Source: Gonocerus acuteangulatus (lineage: Eukaryota > Arthropoda > Insecta > Hemiptera > Coreidae). From it: a stretch of DNA of 64,000 bases. The DNA lies in the NCBI GenBank assembly GCA_946811695.1, contig OX328127.1, forward strand, positions 50,906,274 through 50,970,273. The letters run 5' to 3'. Shown here piece by piece: positions 45,335 through 60,120 of the stretch (the first letter of the stretch is position 1; every line of letters begins with the position of its first letter). Below the pieces are notes generated by a model that was not told the DNA's origin, ran no database searches, and saw only the letters and a program-made list of their open reading frames with translations. A program made the position numbers and the translations under genes.

Positions 45335-46121
45335 CATACATGTGTATGTGTATATATATATATATACACATACATACATACATACATACACGTACATACA
45401 TGTTCCGGATTGCGTCAACCATCCTCATAAGCAGGTTTCCTTCCTATGAGGGAAGGAGAAAACCCGTTAAAAATGAGCAAACTGAAAAGAGCAAACAGAA
45501 ACGTGCTTAAAATGAGTGGGCAATGCATGTTTTTTTAATTTTGGTAAAGTAGACTGAAAGCAGAAAGAAGTAGTAGGAAATCCAGAGGGGCGAAGGGATA
45601 AAAAAGTTTAAATATTTTTCATACTTGGTTTATTTTGCAAAGAAGGTAAGTCAACCTTTTACTCTTCCCTTGTACAAGACAAATTTTGTTTTAAATTATA
45701 ACTTACAAAAATGATTATGGACATGAAACAGAAAGGACATTCTAACTAGGACATACCTCATAACTGGTTACTAAATGGCATAAATATATACTGGAAGAAA
45801 CTGAATAAATTGTTTTCATAACCTTGCTTCCCAAGAATAAGGAATTCATAGCAAGTTTTCTTATAATTGTGTTTAGCGCAGAGATTGTGGAAGAGTATAA
45901 TAATTTATCATGGGAATATCATGCCAGATATTTGAAGTAAATTACATTAGAGAAGTTTTATTTGTCATATTTTTAATAAAAAAAATGATAAGTATGTAAG
46001 AATCTGGGCTTCAGGTTCCCAGCTTTCTTTAAAAAACTGCCCCCTCATTTGGGGAGTCATTTCATAGCATTCTTTGTAATATCTTATTTATAAAACATAA
46101 AACTTATTGATTCAATAATTG

Positions 46122-46188
<67 letters not shown>

Positions 46189-47232
46189 ATGATTGGAAGG
46201 CTATTATTGGGAACTAAATTCCTGTACATGCTCCCTGTTCAACCTAATTATGACATTTACTCTAAATCATCCCCGGGTTTCCTCTGTTTTGAAACATTGT
46301 ACTAGGTATTTAACTCTGATTGTGACAACTTTCATGTATAATTTGGAACAATTTAAAATATCTGGTAGGTTTTATTGTAAGTTATGCCAAAGGAGGGGGA
46401 ATGAATCATAACATTAAGTGCACAATGCATATAAATGATTGAATCGTATTTTTGAAGAACACCTGAGTACCAATTTTGTACAGGCGGCCAGCCTCCTTTG
46501 TTTCTAAAATCGAGTTAATAATAAATAAATCCCTGAGGGATAAATTTAGTACCATAAAAATGTCATGTAGTGCTGAGATTAGTGAGCAAGAAAAATACAA
46601 CTAACGCTAACTCAAGACAGCAGAATTAAACCCGTCTGATGTTTAGGAGGCCATTCCCCTCCGTACAGTACTGGCATTACTACTTAATCTTCGTTCAGTC
46701 TTGAGCCTTTTTGATTTAGCAATAGCACTTACAATTTTTTAAGTAATTGGTTCAAATTTGATTTACATATTACATTAAAAGGATGATGAGATCTAATATA
46801 AAAGAGTGTGGGGAGAAACGTTTTCAAATAATTTCTTGTACCATCCTAGCTTGATTATTCAGTTCATCCAAACCCAAGTACATTTACACAAAGACTGCCA
46901 GGACGGGAGATTTATGGCTTATAGTTCTTGCTCTACGAGCCGGGTGCCGGGTTGGTAGCGTATAAAGCAATGTTTTTTCAACAAAGAGTTTTCATGCCCA
47001 TGACTGGAAACCATTCATTTAGAATGTCAGAGCTGTAATCCAAATGTTATGATTCTAAATAAATTGTATTTCTGGCAATTAATTTACATATGATTTTCCC
47101 CCCCTTTTCTCCTTAGTAAAAATACATATGATAAAATTAAAAAACTACAATGTCATGGGGACTTAACATGTTCAATACTGCCACCATCACTTTAGAATAC
47201 CACAGCAATTGGTTTTAATTTACTTCTCATCT

Positions 47233-47270
<38 letters not shown>

Positions 47271-48858
47271 TAATCATTTGTTTTAATGTTTATAACATTG
47301 TAGGAATAAAAAGAAAATGTTGCTTCATATTTCGTATAAAAACTAATGAACACCACATGGTGCCTGCAGTCAATGGAACGGGATGAACGGCTGCTCTGAA
47401 ATCCAAAGACCAAACAGCTTTGTCTTCTCAATCCTTTTCAGAACACTTTAAGAGTGAGAGGGAACTCCAAGCAGGTAGTTACTAGGCAGGAGGGCAACGA
47501 GAAACTGAATGGGTCCGAGCTCCATATGGTGCTCACCGACTCTGGGAAGGGGTGGGGAGAGCACCAGGCAATGCTCTCAGTCCTGCCATAAGGACTTGAT
47601 GAGCACCATGGGCACTCAATGTATTGAATGTGTTAATAAGCTGGCAGTCAAGATGTTAATGCATCATATTATCCTTCTTTTGTCCTTGAGTTCAAAAAGA
47701 GAACCGTCTGCTGGACTGGTCTTATGAAGAAGTGACCTGCAGTAGAAAAAATGTTTCCCTGATTCATTGAATACTAATTCTCATACATCTCTGGGGAGGG
47801 GGATTTTTTTTTGTAATAATGAAAAATATAAAATAATTTGCAAAGATTAATTATTGACATTTTTATCAGTCTTAGTTTATGTTGAATTTCTTGGCTGAAG
47901 GTAGAAATAATTAATTGCACAAAATTGGTTTTAAATTATTATGTGCTGTGAGTTAAGGCGTGAGCACTTAACACTCCGTGCCAAAGGTACGGAGTGTGGG
48001 CCACACATAGTGGGTTTGATTCCCACTATGTGTGGCTGTTCTTTCCAAAAAAAAAAAAAAGGCATCAGCCATATCCTGGCTAGAAAAGGGTGGTAACCTA
48101 TAGATAACCCATCCTAAAATTCTTAGTTAATATTAATGGACGTTAAAATTTAAATAAATTATGTCAGACCAATTGCATTGGGAGGAAAAGAAAATGCTGA
48201 CTAAACTGCAACATACACTTGGTCACAAAATGCTCAATCCATTATTTTTTGCTTAAACATATTTAAAATAAAATCCTTAGTGTGACTAATTTTCTGAAAA
48301 AGAAAACAGTAAAGATTAGCAAATTGCCAGCCAACCACGAGTTATTTCAAAGTTTGTGCAATTACCTATAATGTCAATGTCTATTAATTTCGCTCAAGTA
48401 TAGACTGAAAAAAACTCTTAGTTTACTGCATTATTATCGTGGACAATTCTCATGGCCAACTCAGACCACTAACTCAGTCAATATCAAAATCAGCCAATGT
48501 GCTAATTTTTTTTATAGAACCAATCAGAGAGATCAGGCAAACCACATTTTTAATTTTACCAATAACAGTTTCCTCAAAAAAAGAGACTAACCTAATTAAG
48601 TAGGGTAATTGAGACGATATGGTTGACCGTTCGGAAGTAGGAAGCGTTGATCGTCAGGGTTTCGGTCAGTGTTCTTATTCAATAAAACACATTTTATTTG
48701 CTAAAATGTATATTTATTGCCGCCGACGTTTCGGCTTGCTATACAAGCCATCTTCAGGGCTGTAAAAACATATATGGTATAACAATGGTAAGGACAAAAA
48801 AAAAGGCTAGAAACATTAACATAAATATGAGTACCTATATGCTTGAAAATATAAATAT

Positions 48859-48924
<66 letters not shown>

Positions 48925-51900
48925 CAAGCATATAGGTACTCATATTTATGTTAATGTTTCTAGCCTTTTTTTTGTCCTTGCCATTGTTATACCATATATG
49001 TTTTTACAGCCCTGAAGATGGCTTGTATAGCAAGCCGAAACGTTGGCGGCAATAAATATACATTTTAGCAAATAAAATGTGTTTTATTGAATAAGAACAC
49101 TGACCGAAACCCCGACGATCAACGCTTCCTAATTAAGTAGGGCTTTCATTGGAAATTCAAACCAGATTATTAATGTTTGAAATTATTATTAAAGTACATT
49201 ACATTAAGGTCCTACCATGGATTATAAAATTACTAGATTTCAATAAATTTGGTTATATGTTTGTTTTAATAACAAGCATAAAATAAGGTTCTTAAAGGAT
49301 AACATTTTTATATAAATGTCTTACCATAAAGTTATATGTTTCTGCACCTAATGCATTGAGGGTAGTGAATTTTCTTACATAAGGGAGCTGTCTGCATTCC
49401 TGGGTAGAAAAACATAATAATCCTATAAAACCAGTAATAAATAATCAGTCAATAATATTTGCATAAACAATAAAATTATTGTTGCTGAAAAGTGACCCTA
49501 TTAAACCCACTTATTAAATTGTAGGTAGATTGTTAAAAGATATACATGAACAAATGTGATTTATTAACCACAGGTCTACTAGTTTCTCACCTTTGGAAGC
49601 TTTCTTAAAAGCTATTCATTGTCTAAGTAGGTATTTATACATTCCAATATCAGGGCCAAGTCAGGATTAAATTGAGCATCAAGTTTTAGTGTATGGCTTT
49701 TTCGAGTGAAGTCAGCTGACTAATTGGCAGCATTTTTCTTAATTTCAGTCATGACATGACCCTGGAAGTGGATGGTGTTCTTTCCCAATAAGGCTGTACA
49801 TAGCTTTAAGGAATGCTCCTGATAAGGCACCAAAGGTGAAAAACTAGTAGACCTATTAATAAATCACATATTTTAATACATCTATATATTTATATAATAT
49901 AAAACGACTATTCTCATGCTGAATGGAACTCTTTTGCACACAGTTGTTTAAAGAATCTTTTATTAATATTTACAGATGCCAAATATCCTTGGATCCTTAC
50001 AGAAAAGTGTGCTGGGTGTAATTCTTGGTAAAACAGTTGCTCCTGACTGGATAACTCATGGGGTTCAGCAAACATCACTACTTTCCACCAATCATGTTCT
50101 CCATCCAGGTTCTAAATTTACTCTGTCAATTTCATTTGAGCTATTTCTTTATTTTTATTTCTTATTAATTAATAATTCTTAAATATGCGTTTCTTTAGGT
50201 CTCAGAGGTTCAGATTCTCGTGACAGTGAAAAAGCTATGGCCAGTGATGGTCGGTATTTGTACATTCTGACAACTCGTGGACTTTTTAAGATGGGATCTG
50301 GATATGGTGGAACACTCAGAGGACATGTTTATTCTCAAAATACAGAATACTTTCCGGACAAAAATGGGTGGCTTGGATATGCGCATGTTAGTTATTACTT
50401 TTAACTTAAATAATTTTACCTCTTGAATTTCTTTTATTACTCTGAGAACACCGGACTATCTATAGGTTATGGCCCTTTTATAATGCCAACAGCACATGGC
50501 CGGTCACCCATTCAGGTACTGGCCACACCCGACGTTGCTTACCTTCGGTGATCAACAGGAACCGGTGCACTCAACGTGGCTATGGCATTGGTGTTAATAG
50601 GTCATAAACCTTAAAAATTAATCATTAAATGACTCATTGCTCAAATTTATAGACTTATCGAATTAGGCGGAAGGTCAATGAAACTACGCCACACACTTTC
50701 ACACTTTTTATTAGACTTCCCTACATGTTTGGCACCATTTTGGCGCCTCTTCAGGGGAATATACTTAAAAGATAACTTCAGCATCATCTTGAGGAGGAGA
50801 ACCTTCCACTAGCTGGGCCTCGTATAGACTTCAAATTAGGCACAAGGATTCAAGTTAACATACTGATAAAAAGTCTGCCTCAGAGGAGCTGCATAACTCA
50901 GAAAGTTGCCTCCTAAGGGGAAAGCAATTCTAATTAAAAGATCTATTGTGCCCCTCATAACCTGCTGGGTCACTCATAGTAGTTCTGCATCCTTCATGAA
51001 CCCTCTGATCTTCTGAGGCGTAAGTTCAGATTCTCTCCCCCGGCCCTTTATTTTCGCACATCCAAAGTACGTAAGCACCTTCTTGCAAGTACTGTACAAT
51101 CACAAATTATATGCGCATGTATTTTCTCCTCTATCCCACACATCCTGGAGGTCATAGCCAGGCCTACAGAGTCTGTAGGCATGTTATGTAGATGTTTGTT
51201 CAACTTTGCCTGACCTGTGTAAAGAGCAACAGTCTCCCTCATAGCCTTTCCATGTTGAGACAAAATTGTCTTTGATCGTTTCCTCTGTATCTTGCCTAGG
51301 AAACACTTTGAGTGTCTTTGCGTTTGGATTCTTTGCCAAGTGCTTAGGTGTTCTGTCCTTGCCCAGTCTCCAATAACTCCTCTGGCTAGGATTAGAGATA
51401 TTCCACAGGTTGGTTCTAGTCCACCGAGTGGTTCTTTGGCCCCCTAAGTTGGTTAGTTCAGACTAAATTGCTGAGCTACTATAACTACCTTATAAATAAA
51501 TATAAAAAGTTGACCTGTTTTAATTGTTTTTTAACTAGCTGACTCAGTATAAAAACAAAAAATAATCTTGAAAATTTCTAGGGTCTTTTCTAGAAGAGGG
51601 CCGCACACATTTCGTAGCTTAATATTAAGGTTAGGTTAGGTTAATTATATGTCAATTTTATAAACATAATTAACTTTAATAACAAGATTTACTTTTATTT
51701 TTTTATAATTACTGACACATGTCATGTCCTTCGTTTTGCAGCACATCATTATTAGGTCCTTAGCCTAAATGGTAAAATACTCATGATTTATTGAAAACAA
51801 AGAACAAATTACAAGATCATGAAATAAATTAATGCCTTGAGGAATGATCAGCATGCTGTGTCTCCAGCAACCCAATAATGTTAGGCAGCCCACTTTATCA

Positions 51901-54900
51901 TTTCATTAAATAAAGTTTTCTTCTTCTCTTCTTCTAGGATATACTTCATTCTCCAATGAAATTCTAGCCTGATTTATTTATAATTGAATAATATTTTCAA
52001 ATGCAAAGTGTTGAATTTTTTTCTTCTTTTTTTTAAAGGGAAAACTTTACTTCAGAGTTGTGCGACCAGGAGGAGGTGGTGACCTTTTAGAAATAAATAG
52101 GGAAACTTTAGAAGTAACGGATGTTGGTCGAATTGATTCTCCTGGTGTTATGTTTTCTGATGGTGATAACTTGGGCATTGTAACTCCGACTAAAGAGGTT
52201 CATTTAAAAATAAGAAAGTTTTTCTCTTTTGTAATTGTTCTTTGGAGATATTTAAAATTAATTTTATATTTTTCAGGACGGTTTTGTCGTAAGAAGTGTC
52301 AATCCCAATGTTACTCCATTTACTTACATAAATGAACTTCCTTTAAAACTAGCACGAAAGTGTGTTGTTGCTTTTGGTTATGCAGTTTTTGACGAAGAGA
52401 CCTCATTGCACGATTTAAATACTGGAGTTGAAGAAGAAACTGCCAGTGTTGTCTCAGGAAAAGAATTTTCATTGATTCGTACAACAAATGGAAAGGTTCT
52501 TTTCAGTGGAAAAGCTAGCAGCCTTGGCCTAAAACAGGGAGGAAAAGGGAGTTTTGGAAAATGGTCAGAACTTGTTATTCCAAAAGCTCCAAAGGTTTGT
52601 CAGGTGGCTGCAGGTCACGATGGTCTTCATGCAATTCTTGTAGCAGAAGATGGTGGAGTGTACTTTGTTGGAACAGCTCGCAGAGGGGAAGATGGTGACC
52701 ACAGTAAGAACAATAAATTTATTTAAAACTTTAAACTGTTTCAATAATAATCTCATTAATTTATTCAGTCATTATGGCTCATGCCTATTTTTTTACCACC
52801 AATAAAAATAATAATTAATTTTACCATAATCTGACTAAAATTAATTATTAATATTTTTTCTATTTTTACTAAATACCAAGTATATTTACTCTCTTCACTT
52901 TGTTTGCTTGGATTAGAAAAAGAAACACTTCCATTTTTTCAGCACCACTTTATTTAAAAATTATAACCTATATCTTTCATGGACTCATTGTCATCTCTTC
53001 TGAGGGCGCTGTACTGTATGTGGTCTGCTTGCCACTCCTATCAAAACTGACACTATAGATCATTATTTGATGGATAGAACCTCTCTGTTATGGATTATGG
53101 GCCCTAGCCCTAGTCTAAAAATGGGTGATGGGCATACCAGATACTGTTAAATTATCAGAAAATATGTAGGACAGCATTTTGAGTTGTACAAAATAAAGAA
53201 GTGTATATTTATAAGGCAACCAGACTTTAATTATCTTCAATCTAGGGAAGCTCTAATTGCAAAGATCTAGAGATGATTTTGGTATCCACTATATACGGAA
53301 ATCTAAAAGTGCAATTTTACTTATTACTAAACATAGAAAGTATTTGTTTTATTTGGTAAAGACCCGTGACTTCAAAAGAGTGAGATTATTTATTTTAAAA
53401 TGGAACTAACCAATAGTAACATTTTTATGTTTCGAATATTAAATACTTTCTTGGCTGGTATTAAAACAATAGAGGATTGTGCTAATGGCCATTTAGTGCA
53501 TAGGCAAAATTTGAAAAAACAAAAAAAGTCAGTTGAATAGCTGGGATTCGGCTAAGAACAATAATCACATTTTTGTAACTATTCCCTGACTTCTTATCCC
53601 CTCAACAGCTAACCATATAAAAAAAAAAAAGTCCGTCTCGCAGGAACTGCATCATCTTAGCGCGGCTCCGTTCTTATCTCTAGACTCATTTAAAATGATT
53701 AAAATAGAAGCTGTTATTATTTTGGGTCCACATTTCTAGAAAGCATGAAGATTAGATAGTTAGCCGTCGAGGTGATAAGTAAAGATGGAATGGTTGGGAT
53801 TCGGCTAAAGAAACCTCAATACGATTTTTGTTAAAAAATCTATATTTAGGACGTTTCGGCTACTCATTGGTAGCCTTCGTCAGCAATGAAAGTGCCGGGA
53901 GGCAGAGGAGGACCAAAGTTGACTGTTCCATCTTTACTTTCAAGAAAGGTCTTATTTAGGATCTTACCTGGATGGGTCCCCGCCCTAGGAAGGACACCGC
54001 TAGGCAGTTGAAAAGCTATATCTTGGAAATCCATATCTCTAAGATTAAATTGTTTTTCTTATTTTTCTTAGCCTGATTTATTATCAAATACATTATCCAA
54101 CTATAAGCAGTTAAAAAAGAACAAGGAATAAAAACAGACAAAAAGAACAGTTCGAATAAGCAAAATCAATTACTTTAAAGTTTTAAGCACTTATTTCTCC
54201 GATTGACATCGTCTAATCAAACCTGTCATCATAACCGTTTTTGTAGAGCATTTAGTAAGCTTTCTAATGGTATTCTTCCGTTTACCAAGATTCTCAATCT
54301 TTTTCGAGATGTTAAGGAAAGTATACAAAGTTACCAAAACTTTTTATGTCTGTTAATAAAATATTTTATTCTAACCCTTTCATTACTCCAAACGTAACAC
54401 AAATTTCAACATATTAGTTTTAATGAAAGTAGAACATGCAGAAAATGTTTCAACTGGACCCCATGATTCTAAGTACCCAAAACAAAAACGGTATTCAAAA
54501 ACTATGTTTCCAATTTTCTCGAAAACGGTTAAAGCTATCGCCTTGAAAATGGTTTCATTCGTTTTCCTAGCCCAAGAAGCCTATGAAACGCGTGCTTACA
54601 AGCTTATGAACTCAAAAACGTAAGCGTTACGATTTTTTTTTGCGCGAATTTCGCCCCAAACGCCATCTTCCAGTGGACGGATTTTGCTGGTTAACGAACT
54701 TGACCTTTCAAATTGGACGACGGATTTTTGTACCAAATTTCATCAAAATCGGACCATTCGTCTTCTACCTAGAGAGCGAACAGACAAATATATATACATA
54801 AATCTCTATTCCGCGCTAGAAAAAAAAAAAAAAAAAAAAAAAAAGATGCAAACAACTCTACTTTTTTAATAATTAAATTCAAAGGTTAGATCTTTTATGT

Positions 54901-57900
54901 CAACAATCTTGTAAAATAAAGTATCTCTTATTGCTCAACATACATGGTTTTGGTCTGTTGAAATTTAAGGTAAAGTCCGCAGACAACCAAAAGCCGTAAA
55001 ACCAAAGAAAATGATCAAGGTAGAAGGCTATTCAATTATTTATGCTGCTTGTAACAATGGAACCACAGCTCTAGTTACTAAAGATGGAGAACTACTTATG
55101 TTTGGCAAAGATACAACACACGCAGACCCAAGTACAGGTAAAATACCACAATGTTATCATGAATTCTATATTAATTCAAAAATGTTTTAGATAAATATTT
55201 TTTAATGTTTCCTCACTAGGAAGAAACTTTTTGAGATGTAAAGCACACCGTCATTGTCGAGTCAGCACTTTAAAATTCATGACTCAAATCTCAAAGGTAG
55301 TTCTTTGGCTCAAGGAACTAGCTCCTGTACGCTCAGTGTTCCTGTGTATACTATTCAGTTTTTGTTGTTTTGAATAAGGTTCAAATAAATTTGTAATATT
55401 AATAAATTTCTTTGTGAAGAAAGTGTTAAACACTACCAATTTAATGTGGTTGTCAAGGTATCACCATCTATTTAATTATTTCTCTTGTGCTCAATGGTGA
55501 CTGTCTAGCAATAAATTGAGTTCTTGAGAAAGACCTCAATTAAAATTAAAGAGCTGATCAATAGAAGATTCCTTGGAATATTCATTAATCATATTACTCT
55601 CAAGGCCATAATGTTCTATTTAGTGCAATATACAGTGGTGGCTAGAGAGGGGGGCTTAGCCCCCCAGAATGAAAATTCACAATCTTTTTCGATTAAGTTA
55701 GAAAAATAAATTGTTTAGGCAAATTAATAGTAATAAGTTCTAATTAATGTATGTTCTTAGTTTATCAAATACTTCCTTAATGATTTCCAGGTGCCTGGTT
55801 ATAAAAAATTGATTCTACACCCCCAGGCAAGGCGGTAAGCCCATACTAAATTAGCCCCCGCCCCGGAAATGTTTGTCTAGAGCCGCCTATGGCAATATAT
55901 TCAAGAGTCTTCCACGTTACAAAAAAAAATTACTTTATGCCCCTTTATGGGAGTGAGTCTAGAGGATTATTGAGACCCATGGAGTAATTTTTAGAATCTG
56001 ACGTTAATGCCCCGACACTTTGTAAATTATTCAGAAACATAATCAAGATTTAAGACATGATTACATTCATGAAAGTAGCTGACAATATCAGAGTGTTTAG
56101 TTTTTAAACGATTTGGTATTAGCATGCATTTTTGATTACTATTTCATTAGACAATATTAAAACTTATCAACTGGCTATTCTAAATTTAATTTTCACTTTT
56201 ATAAGGAGGTATTATTTATTTTCAGGCATTGTTACTGATCTGAAGAATTTACATGTAACTCAAGTAGCACTTGGTAAAGCTCATGCTGTGGTTGTTACTA
56301 ACAAAGGTCATTTATATACTTTTGGAATAAACAATAAAGGACAATGTGGAAGGGAGTTTACTCCTCAGATTAAAGAAGGTGAAATGATTTTCTTTATTAA
56401 CTGCCTAATGTTTTTTGATGAGAAGTATTTCTATTACGCGTGGGGCGGCTACCATCTCCAGTGGTGAATTTTTTACGTACAGGGTTATATTTTTCCAGAA
56501 CCCCATACTAGTGTCCATGGTTTTATTTTATATATCACACAGATGGCGGCGAAGGCATGAGCACTCTATGCCTAAGGTTGTGAGTTTGATTCCCCTAGGG
56601 GTGGTGGCTTTTCTTTGGAAGAAAGATAAGGCATCAGGCCTAAGGTTGGTAAAAAAGGGTGGTACCTATAGATAACCTGTCCTAAAATTCTGTTTCAATT
56701 ATAAATGGGCTTTAAAATTTAAATAAAAAATAAGGTTATATTAAAAACCATTGAGAGGAGATCTTTGACTGTTGAGAGAAGGTACATATTGTCGGATTTG
56801 CTCATTTATTATCTTTATAAAACTATTTTTTCTTATAAGAAAATGTGTTATTTTTGCCGATGATTCGGCTTGAAATTTAAGCCATTCTGTTCATCCTTGT
56901 TTACTGTCCTGATGTAGGCTTGAATTTGAGTGAAAACGTCAGAAAAAATAAAACACATTTTCTTATAAAAAATGTACTTTTATTAAGATACCACATGACT
57001 GAACTCTGAGAGTATATCTACCTTCACCAAAACAACGTGAACACTATTCTGAAGAAGCCGGATGCTGTTCCAGCGAAGTATGCATGTGCAAAAAATGTTT
57101 TTAATGTTTGAGAAAAATTCTTGAATCGTCTTCAAATCCTGTGATTCCAAAAATAAGAACAAAACATTATTTTCTTGATAAAAGAAATATCACTAAACAG
57201 TGATTATGATCAAGAAGCCATTATTGATTTAATTCAACTCCTTTTTTTATGTTAGCCGCTACAATTGTTGCTATGGAAACAGCTGTTGAAGAGGAAGGAG
57301 TTGAAGATGAAGAGGCTGAATGGGCTGATGAGGGAGGATTGTGCCCACCTGGACAGCACAAGTGGAAACATGACTTATGCATGGTCTGCACAGTGTGCAG
57401 GGAATGTACAGGCTATGGTATCAGCTGCCTGAGCAGCATGCGACCTGATAGAATTCCTGGACAGTAAGTTGAATTCTTTATAAAATGGTTTAGTTGATGT
57501 GGATGGGGTGCGTTCTATCGGCTTACCTTGCACCTAGATGGGTAACTGATCATCCATCACATAAAGTATTTACTTGTTATAAATATGACTCTAAAACTTT
57601 ATATGACAACATTGTCTGGCGTCAGGTGAATATATCGCTAAGCCATCTCCATCTATATGTAGCCTTGGCTCCATTAAAGGACTTGTCATGTTGTAGTGTA
57701 AAAGTACTTTATATGTATAAATTACATGTTTGATTGATATGTATTATTGTCACGTAAATATTATTAATATCCATTGAAGCATAATGTCCAGCAATATATT
57801 AACATAGACATATTAACATGATAGAGGCCAAATATGAGAATTAGCTTGGAAAAAAAAAACAAAACATTTTTTAAAGTAGTGTGTTGGTTTTACAGAGAAT

Positions 57901-60036
57901 GCGGTTGTGGTGAAGGAGACTCTGGTTGTTCCCAGTGTGGTGCTTGTAAACTATGTGGTAATGGAGAGAATGTGGACAATTCAGAAATGGCTATTCTTGG
58001 GCCAAGTGGTGCAAGTGACATAGCTGACATGATGCGTTTGGATTTGATATTTGGAGGTAAGCAAATCTCTCCTTTTATCATTTTTGACTATCAAATTGTT
58101 CAATTTGTATGTGTTTTAATTTGTACAATTAATATAATTACTTTGTATTCACTTTCTTTTCTATATGGCTTATATCAGTAAACAAATATACATACTTATT
58201 TTCTTTTTTTTTTTAAACTCTGCCCTACTTGTTCGATGGCCAAAGGACAGGGATTTAAAATAAGTGGTACAAAAACAAAATTTAATGCTATATTTTACTG
58301 ATCGAAACTACACAAAAAGGAGAAAGTTGTTATGCTTAATCGAGCCAAAAATAGAAGAGATAAGACGGTTAAATTTTATTTATTATAACATGAATATAGG
58401 TGCTTCTTAAAATAATTAAGATTTTACTTCTCAAAGATATTTGTGGTTCTACTTACATGTTGTGTTATTATAAATTGATAATTAATATGGTATTTAAAAT
58501 AAAGTGCAGCTTTGGCGTCCTTGTTCTCTCTCTTCAGCAAATTTTGAGATTATTATTTTTGTAAACCTTTATTTACACTCTTAACCCTCTCCATACAAAG
58601 AGGTGCATGCAGTGAGGGGTTCTCGCACCTAGAACCTGTAGGATATGAATAGCTTCGTATTGCTTTGCATATAGTGTCACTAAGAGAACATTATCATTTG
58701 CAAATTTTTACTAAATTGCATATTTTTCATATAACTTTGTTAAAAAATCTTCTATTTTGTTTGTTGCTAATTTTAGAGTTTTAAATATTTATACATTGTA
58801 CTTATAATGGTGCCTGATACTTATTTCTAGCAAATGGTGTTATCGCTGGAAGACAAGGAAGATTCCAAGATCATCTGCAATACAGGCTTGAAGAAAGAAA
58901 GCAGCGCCAGAGAGCTAAACTTGCTGCTAAACATTCTGCATTGAAGATGAAAGGGAGCTCAAGCAACAGAGCTCCTTGCCTTCCTGTACAAGCCAAAGTA
59001 TTCTTCTCTTGCAAAACTCCAATATCTGCTTCTCCTAGCCACTTAGGTTAGCAAGTTATTTCTAAATTAAAAAAAATAAAATGTTGTTTCTAGATTTTAT
59101 TATATTTTACGTCTTATTTATTCTTTTTTTAATTTTTATTACGTATAAATCCCCCCCAAAAATTTTTTTGTAGATTATTTGAAGGTATGTTACATATATT
59201 CATTATTTAAACTATCAAGTAAATGAGAAAAGCATCCTCTTATATCGTCCTTGCCATGTCAAACTATAGAATATGCAAAATCTTGATTTTCAGATTCGAG
59301 ACTTTGCTCTTGGATTGCGGACAACACCGCTTGATGCAAACTGTCACAACCCCTTTAAAATAGCCTTTAATGCCTTAAATAAAGTATCGAATAAGACCAT
59401 TTTTGAATATATTACTTCGTCAACGGATAGAATATGTTTGTTCTCTATATTGCTCCGATTTGCATATTCTATAGTTTGACATGGTAGGGACGATATGTCA
59501 TAAGACTGAATTGCTAAAAGTCTTTACATATGCACATTCATACATACATTCACTCACAAAAGCAATAGTTACACACTCTCTCAAGTTGATAGTATACAGT
59601 CAGTTTTCTTAGCATTCCAAATTGTGCTTCCGCATTTTATAACAAAATGAAAAACTGTGGCTATCAAAATCTCACTTTTATTAAAGCCTGACATTTTTGA
59701 CAATTTTAGGCGTAGAAGCAGGACAGCCTACAGCAAATAAAGAAGGTGTTGGGAGTGATGTTGAAAGGGATGCTAGTAGAGTAACATCCTTGCCACCTGC
59801 AAGGGTTCATTTGCCGAGTGAGAGTCCAGTCGTTCAGGTTGCCTGTGGTCTTCATCATACAGGTATAAATATGCTTATCATAGAGGTTTAATATGCTTGT
59901 TGCACTGACTGTTATTGTTTACATTTAATATTTTAAGACCTTTCAGTTAAGTTGTTGTTAGAACATGTGCTTTAGTAACACTTTCTGACCACTACAAATA
60001 TTCATCAGGTTAATGGTGAAATTCCATTGCATTGTG

Positions 60037-60120
<84 letters not shown>

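Larger units (their letters stand above)
44321..45470 (+). mobile_element. Helitron-like repeat family D, copy 4, with nested 5S-SINE
   Basis: 5' end GTCCGACTTACAGGAACTGC; 3' end has the hairpin GGTTTCCTTCC...GGAAGGAGAAAACC followed by CCCGTTAA, a decayed form of the family end. Contains a 5S-derived SINE and a (TA)/(CATA) microsatellite (45260-45400) where other copies have TA tracts. Confidence 0.45.

Noticed and set aside
45194..45510. Overlapping open frames rich in Tyr, Ile, His and Thr on both strands
   Set aside because: Translations of a TA/CATA microsatellite. The same applies to frames at 16692-17024, 34236-34418, 38202-38393 and 48698-49015.
47509..47727. A 72-codon frame in a GC-richer patch
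   Set aside because: No recognisable motif and no splice-consistent link to hiw; probably an old repeat of unknown type.
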